Shown in pieces: positions 45,710 to 58,004 of a stretch of DNA of 64,000 nucleotides. The translations under genes were made by a program, and so were the position numbers. This DNA comes from Pleurodeles waltl (Eukaryota; Chordata; Amphibia; Caudata; Salamandridae): contig NC_090439.1 in NCBI RefSeq assembly GCF_031143425.1, forward strand, positions 642,321,465-642,385,464. The letters run 5' to 3'. Position 1 is the first letter of the stretch; each line of letters opens with the position of its first letter. The notes under the pieces were generated by a model, which was given only the letters and a program-made list of their open reading frames with translations, searched no databases and was not told where the DNA came from.

Positions 45710-48700
45710 TTTGCCCTCAAACAGGCAGTGAGAGAAAATGCCATATGATCGGGTCCTTCAGCCCTTTCCTTCACTAAACCGCTGCTTCCTCCTTCTGCAA
45801 AACCCCAGGTTCTTGTTCTTCAGTCATTGCAGGTGTTAAAGAGGTGCAAGGCCATTTTGTAAAACAAGATATTCACTCCTCAAGCACCATAACCTTGTCC
45901 TTGGAAGAAATCAAATTGAGTGGGGATAAGGTTTCACACTTTCTGTTTCCTATAGTTGACAGAGTTCTAAAAGTATCTTGATTCTATTGTCATACTCGTA
46001 TAGCTCACAAACACAACCTGCAGTTAAAATACAAACACATTTACCATTAAAAAACAAAACTATCCATCAAACCTTGGATCCATATTTAAATAAAAAAATA
46101 ATTATATGATGTAAATATTTATTTAGTTTTATGGCGGCACAATGGTACTACTGAGGATCTGCTAATGAAAGCAAAACAATCACTTTGGCTATGCTGACAT
46201 TCCTAATTTTGACCTCACTCAAAAGTACAGTGGTACCAAAAAAATTTCAGAAAATATAATACCATAATAAACAACATTATATAAGTACAAAAAACTTTAG
46301 AAGAATGTTTCAACTTGTTAAGATTATTTAATCTGGTATGAATCAATGTTGTATTTAATAAGACGTGTTGCCAATCATATTTTCTCCATGTCACTTCCCT
46401 TTTCTTCTGTATGCCTGGAATATAAAAAGTAATTTCCTGTTTGCTATTTTTATGACTGTGTTTTCTAAGACTATTTCTCTGTATCTTTGTTCTGTAACCT
46501 GTGGGTGCCATTGCTTCTGTTCTTTCTAATATCCAGCTTCCAGACAGTTTCCTTCAATTCTTACCAGTTTACCATATCAGATATGCTATATCAATTTCTT
46601 CTGATGGGTGCTGCCGGCATGTAGGACACTATTACCCACAATGTACTTAAAGGGAGAATTGCCCGCAATCTAATATTTACTTGCAGAAAGGCTAGATCCT
46701 TGGAATATAAGCTTGCCCTTAGCCACCTAACTTAAATCTTTTGGTATTATGGACTCAGAAGACAAGGATATTCTACAGATGCCGAAAATGCAAAGCATGT
46801 ACAAACTGTAAAACAATGGACCTGACGCTCCATATTACAAAAAGAAAACAACAGATTTAAAAAAACGACACTTCTCAAACAAGAATTTGTGGTATACACG
46901 TTGGAATTCCAGTGCAAAAAAAAACATATGTTGGAAGCACAAAAGTTGAAGGTGAAGGGTCGTAACAAATCGAGATTTCACATATCTGTTGGCAAAACAT
47001 TTTTCACAAGAATATGACAGCAATGCAAATCTATTAATACAAGTAGGGATTGTTATGTGGAGGTAAATGTATGAGGTGGTGACAGAAAAATAAATTCCTA
47101 GGAAACTAGAATCAGTTTATCAGTATATAATATCTGTGAAAACAAAACAGCCTGAAAACTCAATGAGATGAAAACTTTCAGTACATTTAGAAGAATGACT
47201 CAAGCAGAAGACTGCAGACTGTGATTGGATGTTGGAGTAATTCATTGATTAGTTTGGGCTGTTATACCCATTTATGATTTTGATTTTAGGTTTAACATCT
47301 GGAACACAATCATTTTGGACACTTTGGGTAAATGATTGTTCAACATACGTCTGTCTGGCACATGAGGTTGGACAGAAAAAAGAGAGAATCATGTACTAAT
47401 GTGTAGAATTTGTGAATACCTATAAATGAATGTTAGATGTACCAATAAGCCCAAGATATGAGAAGAATTGAAAATATGATTTGCATGCATATTCTACCAC
47501 TATGCAGGTGCCTTCTTTCATGCTTTAAATTTAAGAGACATGAGATATGTTAAAAAGCAAACATTGTTAATAAAACGAGTGGACAAATCTTATAATTAAC
47601 GCATACTAAAAGGCTTAATTAGAGAAAAATGTGTTATAAATATAAAACATGCACGTTTGAAATGTGGTTAACATGTTGTCCGCCATGTCGAGTTCTATTT
47701 GAAATAATAAGGTTGAAAATATATTTTGATAAATCATAACCATTTGTATTGACAAAAGATGATTAATATTTGATTAATAAAACTGATGATTTGAGATGAT
47801 TAAGTAAAGTGCTAAATATTATTTGAAATACATTATATTAATTAAGAGTCATGAAATACCAATTATGAAATTATATAGTTTGACTATAAAAACTTTTTTT
47901 TTGTTCATGTATTAGCATTAGTCAAAAGGCCTAAGCTTTAGTATTTTTCCACAGAACAGTGTTGAGATGTTATGCTGACTTGATTGAAATCTTTTGTAAA
48001 CTTTGTTCATCAACTATTCCATTTGAAAGTTCACAGTGAAAATCTACTGTCTTGTTCTATTCTGTTCATTCCTTGTGATAACTATTGAAAGTTTTAACAA
48101 TGGGCCTTAGTTTCTGGTACAAAGTAATGTTAGCTGAATTGTCATGCTCTGTGCTGTTTTATAATATTCTGCGAAAACTGTTGTGTGGGGAGGAGCGTCA
48201 ACATGGGCCTATTTCGAAGAAACCATGAGGAAATTTACAAACTGAAGAAGGATGTAATTCAGTTGGTTGCTCACTGTCACACTGCATAGTCTTGCCCAAT
48301 GGGAGTCTAGCTAGTGATTTTAATTAGGCAAACTTCTAGATGATGTTAGTCAGTTCAGTTTCAGTTCAAGTTCGTTGCAGTTATGTTCAGTTCTATTTAT
48401 GACTTTCGATTCTAACAGTTCAGATACCTTATGTCCAACTCTACTGAACTGTGGCCCTTTTCGTGTTCCTAATACTGGTCGCTGAAGACCTGCTGTTCCT
48501 GTGCTCTGTTGATGAAGACTCTTTAAACTGCTGTATCATGTATAAGAGGTACAACAAATGTGCATTTGTTTTTGTTTTTCTTTTGCAGATTTCTCTTTAG
48601 AAATCCAACCGCGTTTTTGTTAGAGCCATAGTTTAGATGTTTTCCAATTTATTTTTTGCCTTTATTTGATTTTCTGCACGCAACAAAGCCCAGCCCCACA

Positions 48701-50062
48701 CATGTTTTTTTAACTAGATTTTGTCTGGCCCAATAATTGAATTGAATGTTTATTAATTGATTATGACTGATTCAACTGCACAACCAATTAAATACATTGC
48801 TATTTCTCAAATAATTCTGTTGTCATTCTGTATAATTCTTTTGGACTGTTTAATGGTGATTGCTCTTGTTACACTAAGATTCTTCAGATGTTTTGGATAA
48901 TCTGTGTTGTTTCTGTGTTATCATCATCTTGTTTCGCATATTATTTACGTGACTTTAGCATTGTTAATATAAGGGCAATAAATGTTTACATTTTATTAAA
49001 TTGGTGTGGTGTTTCATGACCACCTAGGTCATGGTGAGGGTAAATTACTAACTCCTGATCACATGTTCTTGTTGTTTATGGCTATTGGTTCTTATTGTTT
49101 GATTTGATGATCTTATTACTCATGTCTGAGTCAAAAGATTCGAGTTTACCTCTGAGGGTAGAAGATGTCACTACCCTATTACATGTCACCTAAATCTAAT
49201 TTAGGAGGTCACATGCGCACAGATATGAGGTTCACAGGATCGTCCTCTTGGCCTTGATAATGATGGTAATTAAATTGCTATGAACTTGTGTGTCAATATA
49301 TTTTTTTACAAAAATGAGAAAGTCTATATCATCAAAAAAGGCAATTTAACAATTTGTATTCAATGCAGTAAGCTGTAACTAGTGAATTTCAGTGTTTTTT
49401 CAATTTAAAATGTTTTAAATGCCATTTGAACCTGACTATAGCGTCACTTTGGATTTCTCAGTTTATTTATAGTTTTTTTTTTTATAGTTAAACAATTTTC
49501 AAGGTTTTATTATCATATCCAAACCCCCACCTGGGCGGTCATACCTCCTATCCCATCCCACACAGCCTTCGTCAATTCCCTGTGCCCCCTTCTGTAGGCA
49601 ACCAACAAACCCTCATCTCCCATCCCCGGCAGCACAGGGTATACGGTCAATATATATCTACATATTTAACATTTGTTTGTCCAAAACTACTGAACATATT
49701 TAGACAAATCAAACTTTCTGGGTAAATATCTAGCTTCCTGGCAAATTTTGTGTTATTTTGTTACCCCCTTTTCTGTATTGTGGTCTAAGTATCTCTATGG
49801 AAAGTGCAGGGAGAAATGGGGTTGGGTGGGTTTTGGTGGGATACATCCTTTTCTCAAACCATGCATCACAGATCATCCCGAAATTTCTGAGGAAAAAGCT
49901 GAGGTAGATTAATGTTTTTTGGACTGTTTTGTTACTATTTGTGAAATGGCACCATAGTTATTAAACATAACGTTTCTATAGAAAGTGTGACATAGAAATA
50001 TATACATGTGGGTGTGTGTGTGTGTGTGTATATATGTGTGTGTCTGTATATACATATATATA
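45710..50062. other. long AT-rich non-coding stretch
   Basis: I see no gene. A 48,000-49,100 segment with CAATAAATG near 48976 and a preceding TG-rich region could be an old LTR, but I could not find its partner. A TG/TA dinucleotide tract lies at 50005-50068. Confidence 0.5.
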
Positions 50063-50966
50063 TGTATATACTGAAAAAACAAAGGTTACAGGGATGTTAT
50101 AGTTAGGAAACAGAATTCAAAAACTTTAGAAATTCACAAAAAAAAACAAATGTTGCAGGGACGTTATAGTTAGCTTCAGATTTTACGCACACAAAACCAT
50201 AGAAATTCAGCAGTTATAATTATCTCAAGAAACTATGGCGGTCATTCTGACCCTGGCGGTTGACTACCGCCAGGGCCGGGGACCGCGGATGCACCACCAA
50301 CAGGCTGGCGGTGCATCCATGGGCATTCTGACCGCGGCGGTACAGCCGCGGTCAGAAACGGGAAACCGGCGGTGTCCCGCCGGTTTCCCGCTGCCCTAGG
50401 GAATCCTCCATGGCGGCGCTGCAGGCAGCGCCGCCATGGAGATTCCGACCCCCTTACCGCCAGCCTGGTTCTGGCGGTTTTGACTGCCAGAACCTGGCTG
50501 GCGGTAACGGGTGTCGTGGGGGCCCTGGGGGCCCCTGCAGTGCCCATGCCAATGGCATGGGCACTGCAGGGGCCCCCTAACAGGGCCCCACCAAGATTTT
50601 CAGTGTCTGCCAAGCAGACACTGAAAATCGCGACGGGTGCAACTGCACCCATCGCACCCCTTCCACTCCGCCGGCTCCATTCGGAGCCGGCATCCTCATG
50701 GAAGGGGGTTTCCCGCTGGACTGGCGGGCGGCCTTCTGGCGGTCGCCCGCCAGCCCAGCGGGAAACTCAGAATTACCGCGGCGGTCTTTTGACCGCGCAG
50801 CGGTATTCTGACGGCGGGACTTTGGCGGACCCCCTATATCTCATGCCCTAAGCTAACTATAAAGTGTGCCTCCCCATACACAGTTTTCTCATCATTAATT
50901 TTATTGTAAATGTTTCAGTGATATTATCAATGATATGACTGATGTCATATGTGGAGTAATTATCAG
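50063..50966 (+). repeat. left inverted-repeat arm with two tandem units
   Basis: Two copies of a unit containing GGTTACAGGGATGTTATAGT (50084-50103) and GTTGCAGGGACGTTATAGT (50153-50171) occur, each followed by AGAAATTCA. The MITE at 50237-50834 splits the arm. Confidence 0.65.
50237..50834. mobile_element. palindrome-chain MITE of Harbinger type
   Basis: The 598-bp GC-rich block sits in AT-rich DNA, is flanked by TAT (50234-50236 and 50835-50837), and starts GGCGGTCATTCTGACC, close to the Harbinger terminus GGGGGTCATTCTGACC. It ends GGCGGACCCCC. It is almost entirely made of consecutive hairpins. Examples: 50251-50275 (10-bp arms, perfect), 50326-50357 (13), 50359-50390 (14, perfect), 50408-50443 (17, perfect), 50455-50506 (21, one mismatch), 50527-50577 (25 with a 1-base loop), 50595-50629 (16), 50630-50655 (12), 50669-50692, 50709-50765 and 50775-50803. 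It has no coding capacity; frames inside are artefacts. Confidence 0.8.
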
Positions 50967-53900
50967 TGCATATATATATATATATATTTCCTAGTGGTGG
51001 TTTCCTCTAGGTAGTTAATAGTTAGGACCTAGGTTCTCTAGAAAAATCGTTTTTTGTTTTGCTAATAACTTTGGTGCTGTTGGACCTGTCCCTTTTTACA
51101 GGGTCATTCCCCAACCTTTTTGCCTTTTCCTCCTTATTTTTCTGACCCTTTTTGGTTGACGTTATGAGTCTGGGCACTTTACCACTGCTAACCAGTGCTA
51201 AAATGCATGTGCTCTCCCTTGTAAACTTGGTATGATTGGCTCATATCTAATTGGCATATTTAATTTACCTATATGTCCCTTGTAAAGTGGTACTTCTATA
51301 CCCACGGCCTGTAAATTAAATGCTAATAGTAGGCCTGCAGCGCTGCTTGCGACACCCTCTTGAGTAGCCTTTCAAACCTGTCTCAGGTCTGCTAGCGCAG
51401 GGCCTATGTGCGCAGTTTTCTGCCACAGGGACCTGGCATCTAAATTTACTTGCCAGGCCCAGAACTCCCCTTTTACTACATGTCAGTCACTTCTAAGGTA
51501 CGCCCTAGCTAGCCCTATGGGCAGGGTGCCATGTATGTAGAAGGCAGGACATGTGCCTAGTAGTGTGGCCTGTCCTGGTAATGACAAACAGACTATTTGG
51601 TTTTTCACTGCTCTGAGTGCTACCTTCTCCTAAGATTGCATTGGAAATGCCCTGCCTTATGTGTAGGGGGTATTGTCTGATTTATGAGGGGTCGCGTAGG
51701 CATGTTTGGTATGGTTGTAACGGTAGTGAGAAATGCTGCTTGCTGATGTAGGTGGATTTTTTATTATCATTACAGAAATGCCACTTCTAGAAAGTGAACA
51801 TTTCTCTGTGCTTATGACTCCACGTCTGGGCAGAGAGACAGTTGGGCTTTGTGCATGCTTTTCAGACAGCCTGTACACAGGGAGGGTGGAGATGTCACAG
51901 AGGTGCATCTGCATACTGAATAGTCTTCCTGGGCTGAGAGAAGGGAGAGGTGGGGCACACCTGCATTTGTAAAGGCTGTGCCCTGGCCTCACCAATAGGG
52001 TAATTTACCCCCAACTGATGTTTGGAGCCTGTGCTGGAGGAGCAAGGGGCCACTCCCAGAACCAGTTGTAACTGATTGGAACCTCCTCTCCTCTCTCTTT
52101 GTGAAACACACTGTAAACTGCATATAAGTACAGGGGATTTCCCCCCACATTTTAGACATGAAGAGGCATCTTTGGACAAGAAACTATTCTTGGAACTGGA
52201 CACAGAATGTTGCCGAATGGACTCACCCGGACCCACCTTGGACTGCTACTGCTGTACTGACCTGTGACCTGCTAGGTCACTAGGAAAAACTGCCACCATC
52301 TGCATCCCTTATGCTGGCCTGTTGTTGGGGCCTACTAGCCCTGTGCTCCCCCCTCCTCTGTCTCCAGGGGTAGGGTGCTGTGGTCCCTGACACCTGCAAA
52401 TATCAAAAAGCTCGAGGAGTGCTTCATGTTTCCCTGCTTTGGTGCATAGCGCTGAGTGCAGCACTTTGTTTGTGGCCCCCTAGCGCCTTGTGAGCACTCT
52501 CCCTGTGGAGCTGGAGCACATGGTGATGGCCCTGGTGGTTGCTGCGTTTCACGCTTGGAAGCGTGTCAACAGGGGGATCACTTACGCAACCCAGGCATCG
52601 TGAAATTCGGAGCGCATCGACAGTGTGCTTCTCAACATGCCCCCGGGGTGAGACCCATTTGGCAGGACGTCCCCGGAGCACCAGCCAGCCTTCACTTCTG
52701 GGCCAAGTCTCCGCCCGGCCCGGGAGGAGTTCACGCCCCAGGATCGGGTGCGGGCATGTGGAGAGAGGGAGGCGACAGGCTCAGCAGAAATTACCGTGCA
52801 CCTCCTCCCCATGCATTAGGGAGCCAGCAGTGGAGGGCCTCCCATCTTCAGAGGAACTAGAGGCAGGAAGGGAGTCCTCAACGGAGGATCAGCACCACCC
52901 TTCCAGCACCAGAGATCGCAGGCGAGCGGACTCCTCATCGGAGGCCCCCGCATTGCCAGGTCATTGAGGGGTTTTGATTTGCCCCCCCCCCCCTTTGTGG
53001 AGAGGCCCGTAGTGGCCCGGGGAGGGGAACCCAACTGTGCACGGGTCCCAGGAGGGGCCCTGATAGAAGAAACAGAGGGGGTACATGCCACCTCCCTCCC
53101 CCTGATATAAATGGCCCCCATTTTGCACATAGGAGTGCCGGGGGCCCCCATATCGATCTTCTTGGCACAGGAGGTGCCTTTCATACAGAAACAGGTACTG
53201 TTCAGGGAATACCCATCCTTTTCTAATGTTCCTGCTACAGGCGTTATGGGCCTGATATGGTCATCTGTATGTTTTAGGAAATAACCCATGCTTTCTAATG
53301 TTCCTCTTATGGGCATTTATGGTAATACCATGATAAGTATCTTGGTTTTATAGTGTGATTCCTGACTACTCCTTATGTTGCAGAATTCTGAGTACTTACG
53401 TGTTCTAATGTGACTACTGCTTAGTCCTGCAGAGTATTAGTAACCTGTGTAACGTTCTGATAACTGCTAAGATAGCAGGGTATTTCTGACATGTAATGTT
53501 TGGTCTAATTATGTTTTGTGCAATACAGTTTATTTTTACATAGCTCAGTGTTGTGTTTACTTAGTGGTGTGTATATATATTGCGTCACATGTGTTGTGCA
53601 AACACTTTACACATTGCCTCCGGGTCAGGCCTGACTGCTCGTCCCAAGTTACCAAGGGGGTCAGCATGGGTTATCTTGGATGTGTAACTCCCTCGCCCTG
53701 ACTAGAGTGGGTGAGTTCTGCCTGGCATAGGTGCATACCCTACCCAACCAGAAACACCATTTCTAAAAGGTGCTGCTTGACGAATCTTCACAAAAGTTTC
53801 CAAAGAACTTTTACGCTCACATAAGCTGCTGTCTGGAAAGTTTTGGGGTGATCTGTCTGGGGGAGGGCTGAGAAAAAGGGGAGTCCCAAAACGCGTTTTC

Positions 53901-54429
53901 CTCATTTGTTTTTCCATAGGGATTTTGAACAGCGATAGCGCAAAAATGACTGAACAGGATTACTCCAAATTTGGCTGAGAGCTAGCTCTTGGTCCAGAAA
54001 GAGCCCTTATTGTTATTTGGTGTAAATCCTTGTGGTAGTTTTTGAGAAATGAAAGGAAATCCAAATGTGTACAAATAGGGACGCGGATCCATCACGAACC
54101 CAACGCAAGCATAGCGGCTCCGTGCTACAGAAGGAAGCAATTTAATTGGCTGGTCACACCCTGTGGAGAATGTTGCGGCCACCATCTTATCAACCGCTGC
54201 ACAGCCCTGGGGGATGGAAATAGGGGCTGTAAATAATGAAAGAGGTCAAGGTAGAGGTACTCTGACCCCATAAGTTTCACCAAAGAGTGTCTGAGGGGGT
54301 CCCTTATGAGTTTGAAGTGGTTCTAAACTCTTTTTTTCCCAACGATCATGGAGTTGCAACTCCGTCGCATCCCCCTGCGCCGACCACCTGTGTAACATCG
54401 CACTGTCGCAAACCATACTGCAAAAAAAA
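50967..54429. other. anonymous DNA, probably old dispersed repeats
   Basis: 51160-51660 (GGGCACTTTACCACTGCTAA, then TAATTGGCATATTTAATTTA) has the look of an amphibian LTR or dispersed repeat family, remembered rather than checked. 53880-54060 contains another familiar-looking repeat (GGATTACTCCAAATTTGGCT). No coding sequence is recognisable, and the frames of 130-166 codons near 52450-53316 lack domains and run on both strands. Confidence 0.45.
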
Positions 54430-55135
54430 AAAACATTTATACACATGCACTCACTTACAGACCTGCTGAGAACCTCACTCACTCACAGACACACCCGCTC
54501 AGCCACTTATGCACCCACTCAGGGACCCACTGAAATAGTTATGCACCCCCTTACATACACACTCAAACTCACATACTCACTCAAGAGATTCACTCTGAGA
54601 CACACTCAATATTCAGATGTTGATACAGCCACTCACACACCTGTTCAGACTAGTGCTTCCACTCAGAGAGTGACTGAGAAATTCATGCAGCCAGTCAGAG
54701 CACCACTCAGAGATTAATGCACCCATTCATAGGGTCACTCAGAGACTGATGCACCCAGTCACAGAACCAATTACACTGTCAGACATCCACTCACAGACCC
54801 TCTTAGATACTGAAGCTCCCACTGACAGACCCACTCAGACTGTCAGACAAACACTCACAGACCCTCTGAGTCTGTCATGCACCCACTCTGAGACCCACTC
54901 AGACACTCATGTAGCCAGTGTCAGACCTACTCAGACATGACCCACCACTCACAAACCCACTCAGGAAGTTAAGCACCCACTCACAGACCCACTCAGACTC
55001 TCACAGACCCACTGACAGCCTCATGCACCCACTCACTGACCTGGGTACAGACTGACGCACCCACAAAAACACTGGTGTACGCACTCTCAAACCTAGACTG
55101 ACACTCTCACAGCCACTCTCAGACCAGATACACCT
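54430..55135. repeat. degenerate CACTCACAGACCC tandem repeat
   Basis: Variants of CACTCACAGACCCACTCAGA with ATGCACCCA follow each other for 700 bp with irregular period and many substitutions. It lies inside the long-inverted-repeat element. Confidence 0.75.
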
Positions 55136-55374
55136 ATTCTCACACCCAGAGAGGCTCTGGCCAACGCCCATTGCGCACGCCCAAAGGACCGTGCACATCA
55201 TGGGGTTGGGTGGTTAGGGTGGTTGGCAGCAAGGTCTGGCTGCAGGCCAGCTCTTGTGGGCAACCTTTGCTGAGCATGGGTGAAGGCCGTGCACAGTGCA
55301 AGGTTGGGTGCTTATAGGGGCTTTGCCCTATAACTAATGCCACTAAGGTAACTATAACTTGCACACTTGCCGTG

Positions 55375-55706
55375 GACTGCTAATTAACCCACAAATTACA
55401 GCACTCATGACATCTTTGATAACAACATTAATAATATCAATGTGATATTTGCAGTAAAATTCTTGTTGAAAAAAATGTGCATGGCTGGGGCGCGAGTTAT
55501 AGTTACATTCGGGCACGAGTTATAGTTACATGAGATAACTCTAACTATAACTTGTGAATTTCCATAGTTTTTAACATTTATAATGTGAGCTTAACTTTAA
55601 CGTCCCTGTAACCTTTGTTTTTTAAAGTGAATTTCTGTCTTTTTTAATTCTATTTCCTCACTATAACGTCCCTGTAACCTTTAATTTTTTCAGTGAATAT
55701 ATACTT
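55375..55706 (-). repeat. right inverted-repeat arm
   Basis: This is the reverse-complement partner of the left arm, containing two copies of ACGTCCCTGTAACCTTT (55600 and 55667). It is uninterrupted, so it shows what the left arm looked like before the MITE. Confidence 0.65.
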
Positions 55707-56055
55707 GCTTTCTCAAAGGGTCAGAATACCAAAATATAAAAGGCATGGCTATTGGCCTTGTGTTATAGATAACAAGCGAACCTGAATGTTGTCTAGGACC
55801 TTGGGTAAGCTGATGTGTAGAGAACAGCAGAATCACTGTCACTGTATACACACACAAAAGTTGTGTTATTCAATTTTATGTAATATTAAATGTAATAACA
55901 TTTGTGAATGTGTGGTGTGTGTGTGGTGAGAAACATGCTATGTGCTCCTTACATATGATACACACTTGTGTCAATATGTGATCAAGAGTGTGTATCAAAC
56001 AAGAAAAACACAGCCGTTTCTTTTTTATGTTCCACAGTACTGGGACCATATAGAT
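55707..56055. other. non-coding AT-rich DNA
   Basis: No gene or repeat boundary recognised. Confidence 0.45.
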
Positions 56056-56059
56056 AGCT

Positions 56060-56103
56060 GATGGCGTTTCGATCCTTTAAAAAAACAGGAGGATCATCAT
56101 CAG
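56060..56103 (-). ncRNA. hammerhead-ribozyme-like motif B (Penelope-type)
   Basis: On the minus strand: CTGATGA, then GATCC...GGATC able to pair as stem II around a 15-base loop, then GAAA, then CGCCATC. The CTGATGA and GAAA boxes are the invariant hammerhead core. Stem III would be very short, as reported for the minimal hammerheads of Penelope-like elements. Activity is not shown. Confidence 0.4.
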
Positions 56104-56573
56104 GATTTTGATAATAAATGAGCCTGAGAAAAGTAAAGAATGAGCACAACATCAATCAGTATAAGGCAGACCTATTAGCTTTGTCGTGTAATAACCACAA
56201 TAATTTGTCAGTACTATAACCCAGTGTATTTCCATGTACATACATAAAAATGATTAATAGCACCTGCCTTATCAAAAGTATTTAAAATAAAGCATTTAAA
56301 AAACAAATCCTAACCATGTTTTGAGTCTTATTCAACTTTTCAAGCCACAAAATGTAGCCTTAGGACCAATTTAAATGGTCCTCCTACTCCAGCTGAAGAG
56401 CATACAGCTTCAGTAATTTAAAAAAATATTGTAAGCTCTCCTGGAGTTGTGAATCAAGACTTCCTGCAACTTTTGTTATACATTCCTAGGGAACTGCTAT
56501 GCTCTGTAAAGTTCCCACTACATTTTAAAGGAATGCTTGCAGTGCCCCTGTCCTATGTCTATGTAATATATAT
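56104..56573. other. sequence between the two hammerhead-like motifs
   Basis: AT-rich with no open frame of note. It may be the body of a decayed Penelope-like terminal repeat. Confidence 0.35.
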
Positions 56574-56603
56574 GTGATCAAGACCAGTAGGTCGAAACGC
56601 GTC
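56574..56603 (+). ncRNA. hammerhead-ribozyme-like motif A (Penelope-type)
   Basis: GTGATCA (two changes from CTGATGA) is followed by a GACC-AGTA-GGTC hairpin, GAAA, and CGCGTC. Hairpin, GAAA box and the CGCGTC cleavage-site context match the minimal hammerheads in Penelope-like elements. The first core box is degenerate, so it is probably inactive. Confidence 0.45.
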
Positions 56604-56699
56604 AGTGGTGAAGGATGGTGATTTAATCCTGACTGCAATAAAAAGAAATAATTTCCTCCTGGAGTGCGGTGGCGAAGTTGCTTGCAGCTGTTTGTTTTT

Positions 56700-56702
<3 letters not shown>

Positions 56703-56769
<67 letters not shown>
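56703..56769. repeat. TA dinucleotide microsatellite
   Basis: About 33 uninterrupted TA units. Confidence 0.95.
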
Positions 56770-56775
<6 letters not shown>

Positions 56776-56869
56776 GTACGTATTAGTACATAATCCAGAA
56801 CAAAAACACACATTTTGTAAAACACTGACAGACATACTTACAATCTCCGGCACACATAAAGAATCTCAA

Positions 56870-57780
56870 CCGTGTCTGGAATACTAAATATGGAATATGC
56901 TATGTACAAAATGTAGAACGGGCCTACAGTCTTTGGAGAACATTAAGTAATGAAGCTCCAGTCTGTCTTGAATTCCAAGTATGGAAGGATATATAGACTG
57001 TCAGGATTCTTATTTATGGAAGAGAACTTTAGTCTGTCAGGAACATAAAATATTGACGGGAGCTATAGAATGGAGCTAAATAGAGAATGGAGCTCTAGTC
57101 TGCATGATCTACTAAATACATTGAGATATATTTGAGCATGAACACTGTATTTAAAATGTAGCTATAGCTCATCATGAATACTGAATATTAAATGTAGCAA
57201 TGGTATTTTGGGAATGCAAATATGGAATGAAGCTCAAATCTGTCTGGAATACTAAGGGCCGGATTAGGAGTTGGGTGGTTGAACTGCCACAACTCTAATA
57301 CGGCAGTGGTGAGTCAGCAGTCAACCCGCCGGCCTCACCATCGCTGTATTACGATGTTTCCACCGGGCTGACCAGTGGAAACATCGTATTATGACATTTC
57401 CACCAGTCAGCATGGTAGAAACTGTGCAGCGGCATTGGCACCTGCAGACAGTACGCATTCCGAGGATGCTGGCAGGGGGCCCCTGCACTGCCCATGACAT
57501 GGCCCCCACCATGTCGTGGACCATGAAAAGACTGGCGGAAATTTGCAAAGTTGTGATCAGCAAAGCGGTGCTGAACTCGCCACTCCTCTGGCTGACCACA
57601 ACTCAGACCACTGCCAACCCATAGTAATCCTACAGTCCAACCGCCAGGATTGCGGCAGTCTGACCACCACCACAAGTTTGGCATTCCATGGTCCACCAAA
57701 CTAGTAATTAGGCCTTAAATATGGAATGGAGTCACAATCAGTTTGGATTACTGAATACAGTATGGAGTTATATTTACAAA
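56870..57780. repeat. degenerate tandem array, unit near 40 bp
   Basis: A motif close to AATATGGAATGGAGCTCTAG then TCTGTCTGGAATACTAA recurs about ten times with heavy drift (56870-57255) and resumes after the MITE at 57716. The length of the unit varies between copies. Confidence 0.65.
57256..57715. mobile_element. Harbinger-like MITE in the 40-bp array
   Basis: TAA flanks both ends (57253-57255 and 57716-57718). The left terminus GGGCCGGATTAGGAGTTGGG pairs imperfectly with the reverse complement of the right end (AGGCCTAATTACTAGTTTGG). GC content is higher than the surroundings and there is no coding capacity. The TAA duplication and terminus fit Harbinger. Confidence 0.65.
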
Positions 57781-58004
57781 GCTTCAATACAAATTAACTT
57801 TGAAATGTGATAATTTACTCATGTATAGTTTACAGATGATTCACAGAACCTGAAAGATAACGGCGTCTTCCGCAAATATCAAGGGGAGGGGTGGTGTGGG
57901 CAGCAGGGGATGAATAAATAAGAAGGAGGAATAAATTAAAAGTAAAAAAAAAGACCTAGTGTTCCTTGTTGCTGCCGTCCTCTCCTGCAGCCTCGCTCGT
58001 CCTC

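Larger units (their letters stand above)
50063..55706. mobile_element. composite element bounded by long inverted repeats, family unknown
   Basis: The left arm (50063-50966, interrupted by a MITE) matches the reverse complement of 55375-55706 over about 300 bp. Shared landmarks are CTGAAAAAAC/AATTTTTTCAG, GTTACAGGGACGTTATAGT, AGAAATTCAC, and an inner block with TGATATTATCAATG versus TGATATTATTAATG. Each arm holds two tandem units of about 65 bp. No transposase was found between the arms, which enclose satellite and anonymous DNA. This could be a non-autonomous long-TIR transposon or two inverted copies of one repeat. Confidence 0.55.

Noticed and set aside
50242..50851. 136- and 159-codon frames on both strands
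   Set aside because: They fall in the GC-rich palindrome-chain MITE; symmetrical sequence yields mirror frames with no domain.
52456..53316. Frames of 134-166 codons in GC-richer DNA
   Set aside because: Overlapping on both strands, Pro/Gly-rich, no motif; treated as non-coding repeat-like DNA.
56605..56853. Ile/Tyr-repeat frames on both strands
   Set aside because: They translate the TA microsatellite.
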